Shown in pieces: positions 50,342-58,806 of a DNA stretch of 58,806 nucleotides (the first letter of the stretch is position 1; each line of letters starts with the position of its first letter). Location of the stretch: NCBI GenBank assembly GCA_900545515.1, contig UQZA01000015.1, positions 1 through 58,806 of the forward strand, in the 5' to 3' direction. The DNA comes from an uncultured Eubacteriales bacterium (GTDB taxonomy: Bacteria > Bacillota > Clostridia > Oscillospirales > Oscillospiraceae). Under the pieces are notes generated by a model, which worked only from the letters and a program-made list of their open reading frames with translations, had not been told where the DNA came from and searched no databases. A program made the translations under genes and the position numbers.

Positions 50342-51139
50342 TCAATCAAACAGAGAATCAAATTCAACGCGTTGGAAAACTTCTAGTTTTCCGCCCCGAG
50401 TGGCGTTAAAAACGCGGATGTTTCTGATCTCGCAGTGGGTTTTCATTGCTAAATAGGTCAGAGTGCTCTTTTCCGTATTGGGGATGTAAAGATTGGCTTT
50501 GTCTTCGTTATACTTGTCAGAGAAATAGTCCCTTACAGTGTTATCCACCACAATCTCGCCCTTGTTGTTCTGGCTGACGTGAAAATGATGGTCTACGCCG
50601 ATAAAGTAAATCTCCGTGAAACCCATATAAGCTGCGATCTGTGCAGCGGTGTACATGCCGGTGCTGGAATTGTAGATGCCATGTGCGATATCATCACTGA
50701 AGCCAAAGTCCCGAGGATCCTCCGCCTGCTGATCGATGATATTGAAGTACTTGGCACCATCGATGCGGATGCCATGCCACCAGTTCAGCTGAATTGGAAT
50801 AAATTTTGCCGGTAGATCCAGTCCATTCACCACATCCGCACAGCCAGCAAGCATTTTCTCGTCCTGAGAAATGTAGAACGTGGGTCGCCAGGGAGTCTGT
50901 TCGAAAATATTATACACACGGTTGAAGGCGAAAGTAATCTCTCCGGCCTCGTGCAGTCGCGTCAGATCCTCTGCCCGGAGGCTGGGGCCATTGCCGATTA
51001 GAAAGCATCGCTGCCCCGTATATATGTCTTTGTATGCTGCAAGAAGCTTGCCTGCTGCCGTCTTTGTATAGTTTTTCAGTTTCCAGGGCTGGATAAAGCG
51101 AGCTTGGATGCTAGCACCAGTTCTTTGAATTATATTCAT
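50342..51139 (-). CDS. MptE-like (DUF115) protein
   Basis: A 265-residue protein with a central CFLIGNGPSLRAEDL motif typical of DUF115/MptE-like proteins, and FIGVDHHFHVSQNN later. The family includes pterin pyrophosphokinases in archaea and Maf-type glycosyltransferase relatives in flagellin and capsule loci. In this context a nucleotide-sugar transferase function is more likely. It overlaps wecB by 4 bases. Not firmly assigned. Confidence 0.75.
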   Translation of the reverse strand: MNIIQRTGASIQARFIQPWKLKNYTKTAAGKLLAAYKDIYTGQRCFLIGNGPSLRAEDLTRLHEAGEITFAFNRVYNIFEQTPWRPTFYISQDEKMLAGCADVVNGLDLPAKFIPIQLNWWHGIRIDGAKYFNIIDQQAEDPRDFGFSDDIAHGIYNSSTGMYTAAQIAAYMGFTEIYFIGVDHHFHVSQNNKGEIVVDNTVRDYFSDKYNEDKANLYIPNTEKSTLTYLAMKTHCEIRNIRVFNATRGGKLEVFQRVEFDSLFD

Positions 51140-52239
51140 TCTTTTTCACCTTCACAGAGCACATTGGCAATCCTCTTACAGGCAAATCCGTCACCATACG
51201 GATTACTGGCGTTACTCATTTTTGCATATTCATATGGGTTCTCCAAAAGCCGCTTGAAGTTCCGGTAAATCACTTCTTCATCCGTGCCCACAAGCTTCAA
51301 AGTCCCGGCAGCGATGCCCTCTGGCCGTTCGGTGGTGTCCCGCATGACAAGAACGGGCTTGCCCAGTGAAGGAGCTTCCTCCTGAATGCCGCCGGAGTCC
51401 GTCAGGATCATGTAGCTGCGGGCCATGAAGTTGTGAAAATCCAACACATCTAGAGGCTCGATGATGTGAATCCGATCATCACCGCCCAGAATCTCGTTGG
51501 CTGTCTGACGCACGACGGGATTCATGTGAATGGGATAAATAGCTTTTACATTTGGGTGTTCATCCATCACCCGGCGGATGGCCCGGAACATATTCTTCAT
51601 AGGCTCACCCAGATTTTCCCGGCGATGGGCGGTAATCAGGATCAGACGGCTGCCCTTGGCCCAATCCAATTCTGGATGCGAATAATCTTCCCGGACAGTG
51701 GTCTTCAAAGCGTCGATAGCGGTATTGCCAGTGACATAAATGGTTTCCAGCTTTTTGCCTTCCTTCAGCAGATTTTGCTTGGAAAGCTCCGTTGGGGCAA
51801 AATTGTACTGGCTGATGATGCTGACTGCTTGCCGGTTAAATTCCTCCGGGTAGGGGGAGTAGATGTTGTAAGTCCGCAGTCCAGCCTCCACATGACCCAC
51901 AGGAATCTGCAAATAGAAGCAGGCCAGCGCGGTCACAAAAGTGGTAGAGGTGTCCCCATGAACCAGCACGACATCAGGCTTGACCTCGTCCAGAACAGCC
52001 TTGATCCGGTTCAGAATGTTCGTGGTGATGTCAAACAGCGTCTGCTTGTCCTTCATAATGGACAGATCATAGTTCGGCACCACATGAAATGCCTCCAGCA
52101 CTTGATCTAGCATCTGCCGGTGCTGGCCGGTCACGCAGACGATGGTTTCAATATTATCCCTAGTTTTCAGCTCGTTGACCAGGGGACACATTTTGATGGC
52201 TTCAGGCCTTGTGCCAAAGACCAGCATGATTCTCTTCAT
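51136..52239 (-). CDS. wecB: UDP-GlcNAc 2-epimerase (non-hydrolysing)
   Basis: Makes UDP-ManNAc from UDP-GlcNAc. GTRPEAIKMCPL near the start, TGQHRQML, VHGDTSTTF and the SGGIQEE loop match the WecB/MnaA family; 367 residues is standard. ManNAc is the typical sugar of pyruvylated wall polymers that hold SLH domains, and of some capsules. It overlaps the next gene by 4 bases. Confidence 0.95.
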   Translation of the reverse strand: MKRIMLVFGTRPEAIKMCPLVNELKTRDNIETIVCVTGQHRQMLDQVLEAFHVVPNYDLSIMKDKQTLFDITTNILNRIKAVLDEVKPDVVLVHGDTSTTFVTALACFYLQIPVGHVEAGLRTYNIYSPYPEEFNRQAVSIISQYNFAPTELSKQNLLKEGKKLETIYVTGNTAIDALKTTVREDYSHPELDWAKGSRLILITAHRRENLGEPMKNMFRAIRRVMDEHPNVKAIYPIHMNPVVRQTANEILGGDDRIHIIEPLDVLDFHNFMARSYMILTDSGGIQEEAPSLGKPVLVMRDTTERPEGIAAGTLKLVGTDEEVIYRNFKRLLENPYEYAKMSNASNPYGDGFACKRIANVLCEGEKE

Positions 52240-52259
52240 TTAAAACAAACTACACAAGA

Positions 52260-53123
52260 TCACTGCAGTGATTGTAGTGTTCTCCTTATTTTATTTGATA
52301 CACGGTAGCGCACAAAATATATTGTCTTGTACAAAAAATATTTAGCAATGTATGGATTCTCCTTGTCACCTGAGTTTTTTCGGCAGTTGTATAAACCACG
52401 ATAATAGTAGTATTGAGACTCCCAATCAAGGTTTCCAAAACCTGGACGGTTCTTCAGCAACATTTTTTCCAATGTTTTGTTGAACATATCTTTTCTCATT
52501 GTACTAGTCAGTGCACTGTCATGCCAACGGTAGGCATATAGCTTTTCTCCAAGGCAAACGGGCTCAAACTGTATACATATTCTCTGCCAATAATCAATAT
52601 CCTCAACTAAAGTCATCTCAGGGTCATATTCTCCCACTACTTCATAGACTTTGCGAGAATAAAGGAAACATGCGCCTACCGGATTACTCCCTACAATTAA
52701 CTTCCGCGCACGATCACTAACCATAATACATTCTACAACACGGCCTAAGTCATCAATCACATCACAGGATGCAAAAACAAATTCTGCATTCTGCCGCACA
52801 AGGGTTGTGTACATTTTTTCTAGGGCTGTTGGATAGTAGTAATTGTCATCAGATGTCCACGTTAAATAATCCCCTGTTGCCAGAGAAAAGCCTCTATTCA
52901 ATGTTTTTGGCAAACGCATATTCTGCGGATTTTTATAATATTTGATCCGATTATCTTTCTCAGCATACTCTCGTGCAATAGCGGCAGTATTATCAGTTGA
53001 TCCATCATCCACAATCAACAATTCCCAATTTGCATAAGTCTGATTAATCACACTGTCAATGCTCTGCTTCATGTACTTCTCTCCGTTATAAATTGGAAGA
53101 ACGATGCTAATCAAATCATCCAT
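52260..53123 (-). CDS. Family 2 glycosyltransferase
   Basis: A 287-residue GT-A enzyme: ISIVLPIYNGEKYM, VDDGSTDN, and the WTSDDNYY region with DXD-like acidic residues. It acts on repeat-unit assembly. I use the ATG at 53123; AAGGGAATGAG precedes it, and in-frame Mets at 53129 and 53147 overlap the ribosome site or lack one. Confidence 0.9.
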   Translation of the reverse strand: MDDLISIVLPIYNGEKYMKQSIDSVINQTYANWELLIVDDGSTDNTAAIAREYAEKDNRIKYYKNPQNMRLPKTLNRGFSLATGDYLTWTSDDNYYYPTALEKMYTTLVRQNAEFVFASCDVIDDLGRVVECIMVSDRARKLIVGSNPVGACFLYSRKVYEVVGEYDPEMTLVEDIDYWQRICIQFEPVCLGEKLYAYRWHDSALTSTMRKDMFNKTLEKMLLKNRPGFGNLDWESQYYYYRGLYNCRKNSGDKENPYIAKYFLYKTIYFVRYRVSNKIRRTLQSLQ

Positions 53124-53143
53124 ACTCATTCCCTTTCTTAAAT

Positions 53144-54112
53144 TCATGTCCCAACTCCCAGAAAATTACGCAATCTGCAAGTACCTTCGAAAGAAATACA
53201 CGCAAGGGTGTGCCAAATCCGTTGTTTGAACGCGCATTCTATAGGGCCCTTATTTTGGTTCCATAGGTCCAAAATAAGCTTTCGCGCTGTGCGCAAGTCT
53301 TTCTGAGGGAGATAACATAAGCTCATCTGCATGGCGTACATACATGAAAAGATCAAATCTACCCGAGCTAAATTTTCCAGGACAGGAAAGTTTTCTTTCA
53401 GGTATTCCAGTCGCTGCCGCTTAGCTGGTAGGATGTCCAACCGTCTTAAGGAATAGCTCTCTCCCATAATACTTCCACTTCTCTGGCAGTAGTAGTAACA
53501 GGGTGTATCAAATACAGATACTTGCTTTGCACTGCCAACCGCTTTGTACGTCCAAAATACATCTTCATGATATTTTCCCACAGGGAATGGAATATCCCGA
53601 ATCAGTTCTGTCCTGTACAGCTTGTTCCACACTGGCTGCTTAAGCCAGGACTCCTCAATAACCGCAATCATTGCAGCTTCAGTAGACAGCACACATTTAC
53701 CCGAGGGTGTCAGCATTCGGGAGGGGGTTCCATCCTCAAATACCATCTCCACACCGCAGGCGGCGATATCACTGCCATCTTCCATCAACCGCTCCATCAA
53801 TAGCAGATACATATCAGAACGGATAAAATCATCGCTATCCACAAAGCCGATTAGTGTACCGGTTGCAATATCCAAGCCAGCATTTCTGGCGTCGGACAGG
53901 CCTCCGTTTTTCTTGTGGATAACTTTAATACGACGATCTTTTTCAGCCCACGCATCACACATGGCACCGCAGCTATCGGGAGATCCATCATCTACCAAGA
54001 TAATCTCCAGATTCCGGTAAGTCTGATTCACAATAGACTCCACGCATCGGTCCAGATAGGGGTCAACCTTAAAAACAGGAACGATCACACTGATTAGCTC
54101 CACCGGAATCAC
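53144..54112 (-). CDS. Family 2 glycosyltransferase
   Basis: A 322-residue transferase: LISVIVPVFKVDPYLDRC, VDDGSPDSCG, FVDSDDFIRSD. Similar to the GT2 enzymes next to it. The C-terminal 120 residues are helical. The donor and acceptor are unknown. It stands 8 bases past the next gene's stop. Confidence 0.92.
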   Translation of the reverse strand: MIPVELISVIVPVFKVDPYLDRCVESIVNQTYRNLEIILVDDGSPDSCGAMCDAWAEKDRRIKVIHKKNGGLSDARNAGLDIATGTLIGFVDSDDFIRSDMYLLLMERLMEDGSDIAACGVEMVFEDGTPSRMLTPSGKCVLSTEAAMIAVIEESWLKQPVWNKLYRTELIRDIPFPVGKYHEDVFWTYKAVGSAKQVSVFDTPCYYYCQRSGSIMGESYSLRRLDILPAKRQRLEYLKENFPVLENLARVDLIFSCMYAMQMSLCYLPQKDLRTARKLILDLWNQNKGPIECAFKQRIWHTLACISFEGTCRLRNFLGVGT

Positions 54113-54120
54113 CTCATTCT

Positions 54121-55119
54121 CTAATCCAAATCGTATTTTCTATCATTACCTGTAGCTCTAGCGTGGATATGATGCACCCAACCATAACTAGCAGGCCAAA
54201 TTGCTGTCCATAGGGCCATTATCTTCAATTTCGTGCTAATCTGCGCCCGGAGAAGTCCACCCATCCGGCTACGCAGCTCCTTTCTCGCCTCCCTACGGTT
54301 GGGAAGAATCAGTTCTGACTGTTCATCAACCGGCATAGTCGCCAGCGTGATGAGCTGCCGGGTCAGTCGGGCCAGTACCACACACTGCAACTCCGGAGAC
54401 ACATCTTCCAAAATCACTTTGGTTACCTGTATAGGATCCAGCAATTTGTGCTCATTAAGCCGGGATGTGGCAGCTGAGCCTTTGCGTAAAACGTAATGAT
54501 AGGGACAAAAATCTTCGTAAACCGCACGCTGTGCCGCTTTGAACAGATAATAGTTCATCAACACATCCTCATTGATTTTAATTGAAAGATCCATTTTTGC
54601 CTGCAACTCTACAAACAAGGTCTTGCGAAACAGCTTGTTCCAAAGGGAAGGTTCTACGAAAGCACCTTCTAGCAGATCACGCAGACTTTCGGCATGAGTC
54701 TGTTCCACTAGCCGTCCGGTGTTGTAGTAGTAATCCACCCGGCCATTGGGAAAAACCATCTGATAGCCGCAATGTGAAATGTCCGCGTCGTATTCCAGCG
54801 CATTTTTTATCAGACGCTGGTACATCTCAGGAGCGATCAGATCATCCCCATCCACGAAGCCAATCCAGTCGCCAGTGGCTTCTTCAACACCACGAAGACG
54901 GGCGGAGGTAACGCCCCCGTTTTCCTTATGAATGGCCCGGATATTTGGAAATCTGGCCGCATAATCGTCAATTACTGCCGCAGTTCCATCGCCAGAGCCG
55001 TCGTCGACCACAATAATCTCCAGCTTCTCATAGGTTTGTGCAAGAACATTGTCCAGTGTCGCGGGAAGTTCCCTTTCGATGTTGTAGGCAGGGATTATGA
55101 TTGAAATCTTTTCGTTCAT
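54121..55119 (-). CDS. Family 2 glycosyltransferase
   Basis: A 332-residue transferase: ISIIIPAYNIERELP, VVDDGSGDGT, FVDGDDLIAPE. It overlaps the acyltransferase gene stop by one base, so translation is coupled. The C-terminal part (after about 220) is basic and helical. Several GT2 proteins of this type in a row imply a repeat unit of at least four or five sugars. Confidence 0.92.
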   Translation of the reverse strand: MNEKISIIIPAYNIERELPATLDNVLAQTYEKLEIIVVDDGSGDGTAAVIDDYAARFPNIRAIHKENGGVTSARLRGVEEATGDWIGFVDGDDLIAPEMYQRLIKNALEYDADISHCGYQMVFPNGRVDYYYNTGRLVEQTHAESLRDLLEGAFVEPSLWNKLFRKTLFVELQAKMDLSIKINEDVLMNYYLFKAAQRAVYEDFCPYHYVLRKGSAATSRLNEHKLLDPIQVTKVILEDVSPELQCVVLARLTRQLITLATMPVDEQSELILPNRREARKELRSRMGGLLRAQISTKLKIMALWTAIWPASYGWVHHIHARATGNDRKYDLD

Positions 55120-55661
55120 CAGTCAATGTACCCAATCTTTCCGGCTAGCTCCTGTTTCTGATGCATCCGCTTTTCCATGGATACACTACATCGAAGGGTG
55201 TAGTCCGCCCCATAGCAGGGAGCTGTTTCCATACGACTACGTTCTCTGGAAAGGTAGTCCTCCAACGAGCAAATCACCCGGGCGGGGCTACCCACCGCTA
55301 CAGAATTTTCGGGAATATCGTGTGTCACGGTGCTGTTCGCACCGATTATCACATTGCTACCGATACGCACGCCGGGCAGCACTACGCTTTCCGCTCCGAG
55401 AAACACATTGTCCCCAATGGTTACCCGACCAATTTTGGTATAATTTAGAAAGGGCTTTGTGCTGGCATCGTGGCACAGAATATGTACCCGAGGTGCCATA
55501 GTCACGTTATCACCAATTTCGATAAGCCAACAGTGACTTGGGTCCAAAATCACACCGTTCAGGCGCTTGAAATTCCTGCCCACCTGCATACCCATGGTCA
55601 TCAGCTTTTCGGTTGTATATTCGCCCCGAAAACGATAAACGAACTCTTTAATGATATTCAC
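55119..55661 (-). CDS. Hexapeptide acyltransferase
   Basis: A 180-residue left-handed beta-helix enzyme. Repeats such as VTMAPRVHILC, VTIGDNVFLGAESVVLPGVRIGSNVIIGANSTVT carry the hexapeptide pattern, with PARVI at the end. It should add acetyl or another acyl group to a sugar of the repeat unit. It overlaps the GT4 gene by 14 bases. Confidence 0.88.
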   Translation of the reverse strand: MNIIKEFVYRFRGEYTTEKLMTMGMQVGRNFKRLNGVILDPSHCWLIEIGDNVTMAPRVHILCHDASTKPFLNYTKIGRVTIGDNVFLGAESVVLPGVRIGSNVIIGANSTVTHDIPENSVAVGSPARVICSLEDYLSRERSRMETAPCYGADYTLRCSVSMEKRMHQKQELAGKIGYID

Positions 55662-56781
55662 TATAACACCCCCACAACTCCAGCAGCATCTTTTCTGCTG
55701 CTCTTACTGTATTTTGGGTGCTGAACATTTTTCCGCGTTCAGCAGCTTTTCCTTTATAATGGGCAAGCATTTCAGCCTCACCTAGTAAGTTCTTGATGCC
55801 CTGATACAGTGTTTTCTCGCTATTTTCCACTACAACGCCCCATTCATTGTCCTCACCCAGCATTTCTTTCATACCGGATACTTCCACAGTGCAGACAGGA
55901 ATGCCGACGATCAACGCCTCTGTGGCTGCGGTAGAAAAGCCCTCAGCGAAGCTGGCGCAGACAAACAGATCGCATTTGCTTACATATTTATAAGGATTGG
56001 TCTGGTAGCCAAGCAGAGTAACCGTGTCTTGCAGTTTGTTCTGACGTATGTATTCTTCCATCTCCTGCTGCAAAGGACCGATACCCAGAATATAGAGATG
56101 CACCGGGTACTGCTCATCCCGCAGACACCGGATGATTTTCAGCAGACGCATATAGCCTTTGGACTGCTTCAGCGTCCCGACCGCAATCAGCCGGATTTTT
56201 CCATCGTCCGCCAGCTCCGGCGCTGCTTCGTTGGCTCCGGCCAAAATCTTATCAGACTCCACAGTGTTATACAGCACCCGGCAGGGCTTACGGAAGTCCA
56301 GGAGCTGGCAGAAGTCATCATGGACGTATTGGGAGACACAAACCGTCTGGTCGAACTTACTATAACACGCACGGGCTTCCTTTTTGCTGCGGAAAGAACC
56401 GGCCAGCTTGTCCATCGTGTGTTGTTCCACATGAATCCAGGAGACCAGTTTGGTGCCTGGATTCTGACATCCGCTGATCACGCGGGCGGAAGGACCCTCC
56501 AGATAGGAAACCTCGATATCATAGTGCTCCTTCACACATAGCTTATGGAGTTGCCTAGGAGTTAGTAGCTTCATGAGTTTGCTATTTCCAGGTACCTCTT
56601 TTGGAAATACCGAATGAAAGTGGATGTCAGGAGCCAGAAACTGCTCATTGACGCCGCCGCCGAACAGCACCGTCACGGAAATATCAAATTTTGACCGGTC
56701 CATATTGTTGACCAGATTCACCAGTACCTTCTCGGCACCGCCCTGGCCGAGGTCGTGGATCAGAAACAAAACCTTCAACAT
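55648..56781 (-). CDS. Family 4 glycosyltransferase
   Basis: A 377-residue GT-B transferase. The N-terminal VLFLIHDLGQGGAEKVL with the nucleotide-binding glycine loop and the C-terminal EGFSTAATEALIVG (EX7E) are typical of GT4. It overlaps the next GT2 gene by one base. It probably adds one of the early sugars. Confidence 0.92.
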   Translation of the reverse strand: MLKVLFLIHDLGQGGAEKVLVNLVNNMDRSKFDISVTVLFGGGVNEQFLAPDIHFHSVFPKEVPGNSKLMKLLTPRQLHKLCVKEHYDIEVSYLEGPSARVISGCQNPGTKLVSWIHVEQHTMDKLAGSFRSKKEARACYSKFDQTVCVSQYVHDDFCQLLDFRKPCRVLYNTVESDKILAGANEAAPELADDGKIRLIAVGTLKQSKGYMRLLKIIRCLRDEQYPVHLYILGIGPLQQEMEEYIRQNKLQDTVTLLGYQTNPYKYVSKCDLFVCASFAEGFSTAATEALIVGIPVCTVEVSGMKEMLGEDNEWGVVVENSEKTLYQGIKNLLGEAEMLAHYKGKAAERGKMFSTQNTVRAAEKMLLELWGCYSEYH

Positions 56782-57587
56782 CAGTTTGAAGCTCCTCGTT
56801 GTATTTTACGAATGAAGTGGCGCAATCTCGCTGGTACTAGGCCGTTAATCATGGGCATGCATGCTTTCGCGTAGCTTTTGGGCCCCAGATGCAACATCCG
56901 GCAGCCCTGCAGTCGGACATAAACGGAATTGACACGATAAATGTATTTGCGTCGGTTCAGGGCATTCTGGTCGTTACGCATCCGATATAACGGTTCCTGA
57001 ATGTTATGGCAGCGATATCCGGCAGCATACAGCTTGATCCAGAGATTCACGTCCTCTACACGGAGCATTCGTTGATCCACGGTATATCCGCCGACAGCAT
57101 CTATACATTCCTTACGCAGCATCACAGCCGCATGGCTGATTGGCGTGCCGCTTACAACGTCCTCAGGGGTTGGATATTCCGGCACTGTAGTCTGTCCCCA
57201 CTCACCATTTTCATCAAAAAGCTTCATCGGGCAGCTTGCAATTTGAAATTCAGGATGATGCTCCAGAAGGTTAAATTGCTTTTCAAACCGCTCCGGTATA
57301 CAGTCATCGTCGCCATCCATTCGGGCGATATAGTCACCCGTGGCAGCCGCCAAGCAGTTATTCAACGTTTGGTTCAACCCCAAGTTCTGCATATTGCGTA
57401 ACAACATAATGCGGTTATCCTTTGCAGCAAGATCTTGTGCAACTGCATATGTATTGTCAGACGAGCCATCATCACAGAGAATCAATTCCCAGTTAGAGTA
57501 TGTCTGGTTTTGTATGGACAAGACCGCTTGTTCCAGCGTGTCTGCACAATTGTAGATACCCATTAGAACTGAGATTTTGCCACTCAT
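56781..57587 (-). CDS. Family 2 glycosyltransferase
   Basis: A 268-residue enzyme: ISVLMGIYNCADTLEQA, CDDGSSDN, ARMDGDDDCIPER. The middle DGDDD holds the metal-binding acidic residues. Coupled to the LicD gene by a 4-base overlap. Confidence 0.92.
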   Translation of the reverse strand: MSGKISVLMGIYNCADTLEQAVLSIQNQTYSNWELILCDDGSSDNTYAVAQDLAAKDNRIMLLRNMQNLGLNQTLNNCLAAATGDYIARMDGDDDCIPERFEKQFNLLEHHPEFQIASCPMKLFDENGEWGQTTVPEYPTPEDVVSGTPISHAAVMLRKECIDAVGGYTVDQRMLRVEDVNLWIKLYAAGYRCHNIQEPLYRMRNDQNALNRRKYIYRVNSVYVRLQGCRMLHLGPKSYAKACMPMINGLVPARLRHFIRKIQRGASN

Positions 57588-58414
57588 TCTTGTAGATTCA
57601 GCTCCTCGTAATTATGCTCAAAATCAATAATAATTGGATGGTGTCGCCATGTACGTTCCTCGACCGGAGGCAGTTGCATATAGTTGCCAAATTTTCTATG
57701 CAAATGGTCATCCCAACCCGCAAAGCACATAAATTCCCCATCTTCAAAGGGTAAATCAACATACGCATCCAGCATATTCGGAGCAAAGGTTTTACGTAAA
57801 GATGCCATCGTTTCGATAGCAACAATCTCAAGCTTGTGCTGATTGTTATATCGAGTGATCCTTTTCAAAGCATTCCGTCGAGACCTTTCTCTACAGCACT
57901 TGGGAGTACAAGCAAGGATTATGGAAGATCCTATACGCACGACCGCACTGGCCTTAGGTGGAGCAAATTCTCTGGTTAGTAACTGATATTTCATACAATG
58001 CCACTTGAACATCATACGCTTTAGCTTGCCATTCGGAATACGGTCAAGAGGAAAAATATCCAGAAAAATCCCGGTATGATACTTCCCAGCTTCTCGTTCC
58101 TCCTGCAGAAAAGTAGTATGATCTTTGCGAATTTTGGAAAAAGATTGCCAGTAACCAGGAGAGTTTTCCTTATTCTGAAGAATATATCCTCCTGGGGGAG
58201 ACTGGTTCCACAGTGCAATGAAACGATCATATTCAAATCTGGACATGCATACATCCAAATCATCATCCCAAGGAATGAACGCATGGTGACGAATTGCGCC
58301 TAAAAGAGAACCTGCATACAAGGAGTATTTCAAGTTGTGTTCCCGGCAAAAGTTGTCAAAAAATTTCAGAATTTCCAGTTGAATTAGTTGGAGCTGACGC
58401 AATTTCTCTTCCAT
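57584..58414 (-). CDS. LicD-family phosphotransferase
   Basis: A 276-residue LicD-type protein. The conserved LYAGSLLGAIRHHAFIPWDDDLDV at about 30-55 holds the catalytic Asp cluster. LicD proteins transfer phosphocholine or another phospho-group (glycerol, ribitol) from a CDP carrier to a glycan. Just upstream is a TagD-like CDP-glycerol synthase, so phosphoglycerol transfer is likely here. The start overlaps the tagD stop by one base. Confidence 0.9.
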   Translation of the reverse strand: MEEKLRQLQLIQLEILKFFDNFCREHNLKYSLYAGSLLGAIRHHAFIPWDDDLDVCMSRFEYDRFIALWNQSPPGGYILQNKENSPGYWQSFSKIRKDHTTFLQEEREAGKYHTGIFLDIFPLDRIPNGKLKRMMFKWHCMKYQLLTREFAPPKASAVVRIGSSIILACTPKCCRERSRRNALKRITRYNNQHKLEIVAIETMASLRKTFAPNMLDAYVDLPFEDGEFMCFAGWDDHLHRKFGNYMQLPPVEERTWRHHPIIIDFEHNYEELNLQE

Positions 58415-58806
58415 TATTTCTTTTCCCTTAATTCCTGTTTGATCTGGGTCGTAGAAATCTCCGGGGTACGGGGCAGATAAACAACTTCACAATAATCTCT
58501 CAAGAAGTCAAATTTTCCCTCCCAATCATTTCCTATGACAAAAGTGTCCACTCTGAATTCCTGAACATCAGAAATTTTCTGCGCCCAATTTTCCTCAGGG
58601 ATTACCAGATCAACATAACGGATGGCTTCTAACAGCTTCTTGCGTTGCTCATAGGTAAAGAAGCACTTTTTCTGCTTTTCGTTCCAATTGAATTCATCGG
58701 TAGAAAGAGCAACAATCAGATAGTCTCCTAGTTCTTTTGCTCGGCGGAGGAGATTGATATGACCATAGTGAAGTAGGTCAAATGTACCGTATGTAATGAC
58801 TTTTTT
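58414..58806 (-). CDS. tagD: Glycerol-3-phosphate cytidylyltransferase, partial
   Basis: Only the start codon (and perhaps one residue) lies beyond the window edge. The visible 130 residues show VITYGTFDLLHYGHINLLRRA (nucleotidyltransferase HXGH), LSTDEFN, and IGNDWEGKF with the C-terminal PRTPEISTTQIK. This is the TagD pattern, making CDP-glycerol from CTP and glycerol-3-phosphate. It shows that the operon starts further right. Confidence 0.88.
   Translation of the reverse strand, partial: KKVITYGTFDLLHYGHINLLRRAKELGDYLIVALSTDEFNWNEKQKKCFFTYEQRKKLLEAIRYVDLVIPEENWAQKISDVQEFRVDTFVIGNDWEGKFDFLRDYCEVVYLPRTPEISTTQIKQELREKK

Noticed and set aside
1..58806. CRISPR arrays or cas genes
   Set aside because: No regularly spaced direct repeats or Cas-like proteins were found.

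Overview
The window looks like a chromosomal segment of a spore-forming, gut-type Clostridium relative, most likely Oscillospiraceae (Flavonifractor/Lawsonibacter-like). The basis is an alpha/beta SASP gene, RNase Y, strong AGGAGG ribosome sites, sigma-A type promoters, a remnant of a Clostridia-type mobilisable element, and a GC-rich core set of housekeeping genes flanked by less GC-rich accessory blocks. The genus assignment is inference.

Layout. (1) 1-11.7 kb, + strand: a potassium island with kdpFABC, a CBS-pair protein, a KtrB/TrkH channel with its KtrA gate, a membrane-tethered protein resembling a LysR effector domain, and the KdpD/KdpE two-component system. (2) 11.7-13.2 kb: a cluster of long hairpins, tRNA-Leu(UAA), a dead TetR gene and a SASP gene. 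(3) 13.3-21.4 kb: L-lactate dehydrogenase, a small unknown protein, a SIR2-TPR protein (possible defence NADase), an S-layer-anchored L,D-transpeptidase, an acyl-ACP thioesterase and aspS. (4) 21.5-25.3 kb, - strand: a two-component system overlapping a membrane gene that looks like two genes joined, plus two small envelope-type proteins, one of them related to the end of the joined gene. (5) 25.7-37.4 kb: RNase Y, an SDR-CYTH-exonuclease operon, a DUF362 ferredoxin-like protein, an NTF2-like gene killed by one TGA, DegV, DUF1836, an XRE-membrane-LiaF-like regulator, MtaB, an HPr-like protein lacking the active histidine, a DUF2284 protein and a low-molecular-weight phosphatase.

(6) 37.6-42.3 kb: a decayed mobilisable element. 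Its relaxase is fused in frame to the toprim part of a second element protein and to a truncated ATPase. A DUF3847 protein, a RepA-like initiator, a small conserved protein and an XRE regulator accompany it. A TIR-like protein with MORN-type repeats follows. (7) 43.8-58.8 kb, all - strand: a surface polysaccharide operon with overlapping genes, entering the window at the right edge inside a tagD-like gene and ending with a complete CMP-Kdo pathway (kdsB, kdsA, kdsD, kdsC).

How they fit together: the Kdp and Ktr systems give high- and low-affinity K+ uptake under one regulatory block. The polysaccharide operon should make a glycan carrying CMP-Kdo-derived Kdo, ManNAc (WecB/MnaA) and phospho-substituents (TagD, LicD). 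ManNAc polymers are a known ligand class for SLH proteins such as the L,D-transpeptidase here. The most unusual content is the Kdo pathway in an apparently Gram-positive organism. Next are the two candidate NAD-consuming immune proteins (SIR2-TPR and TIR-MORN) and the deletion-built relaxase fusion.
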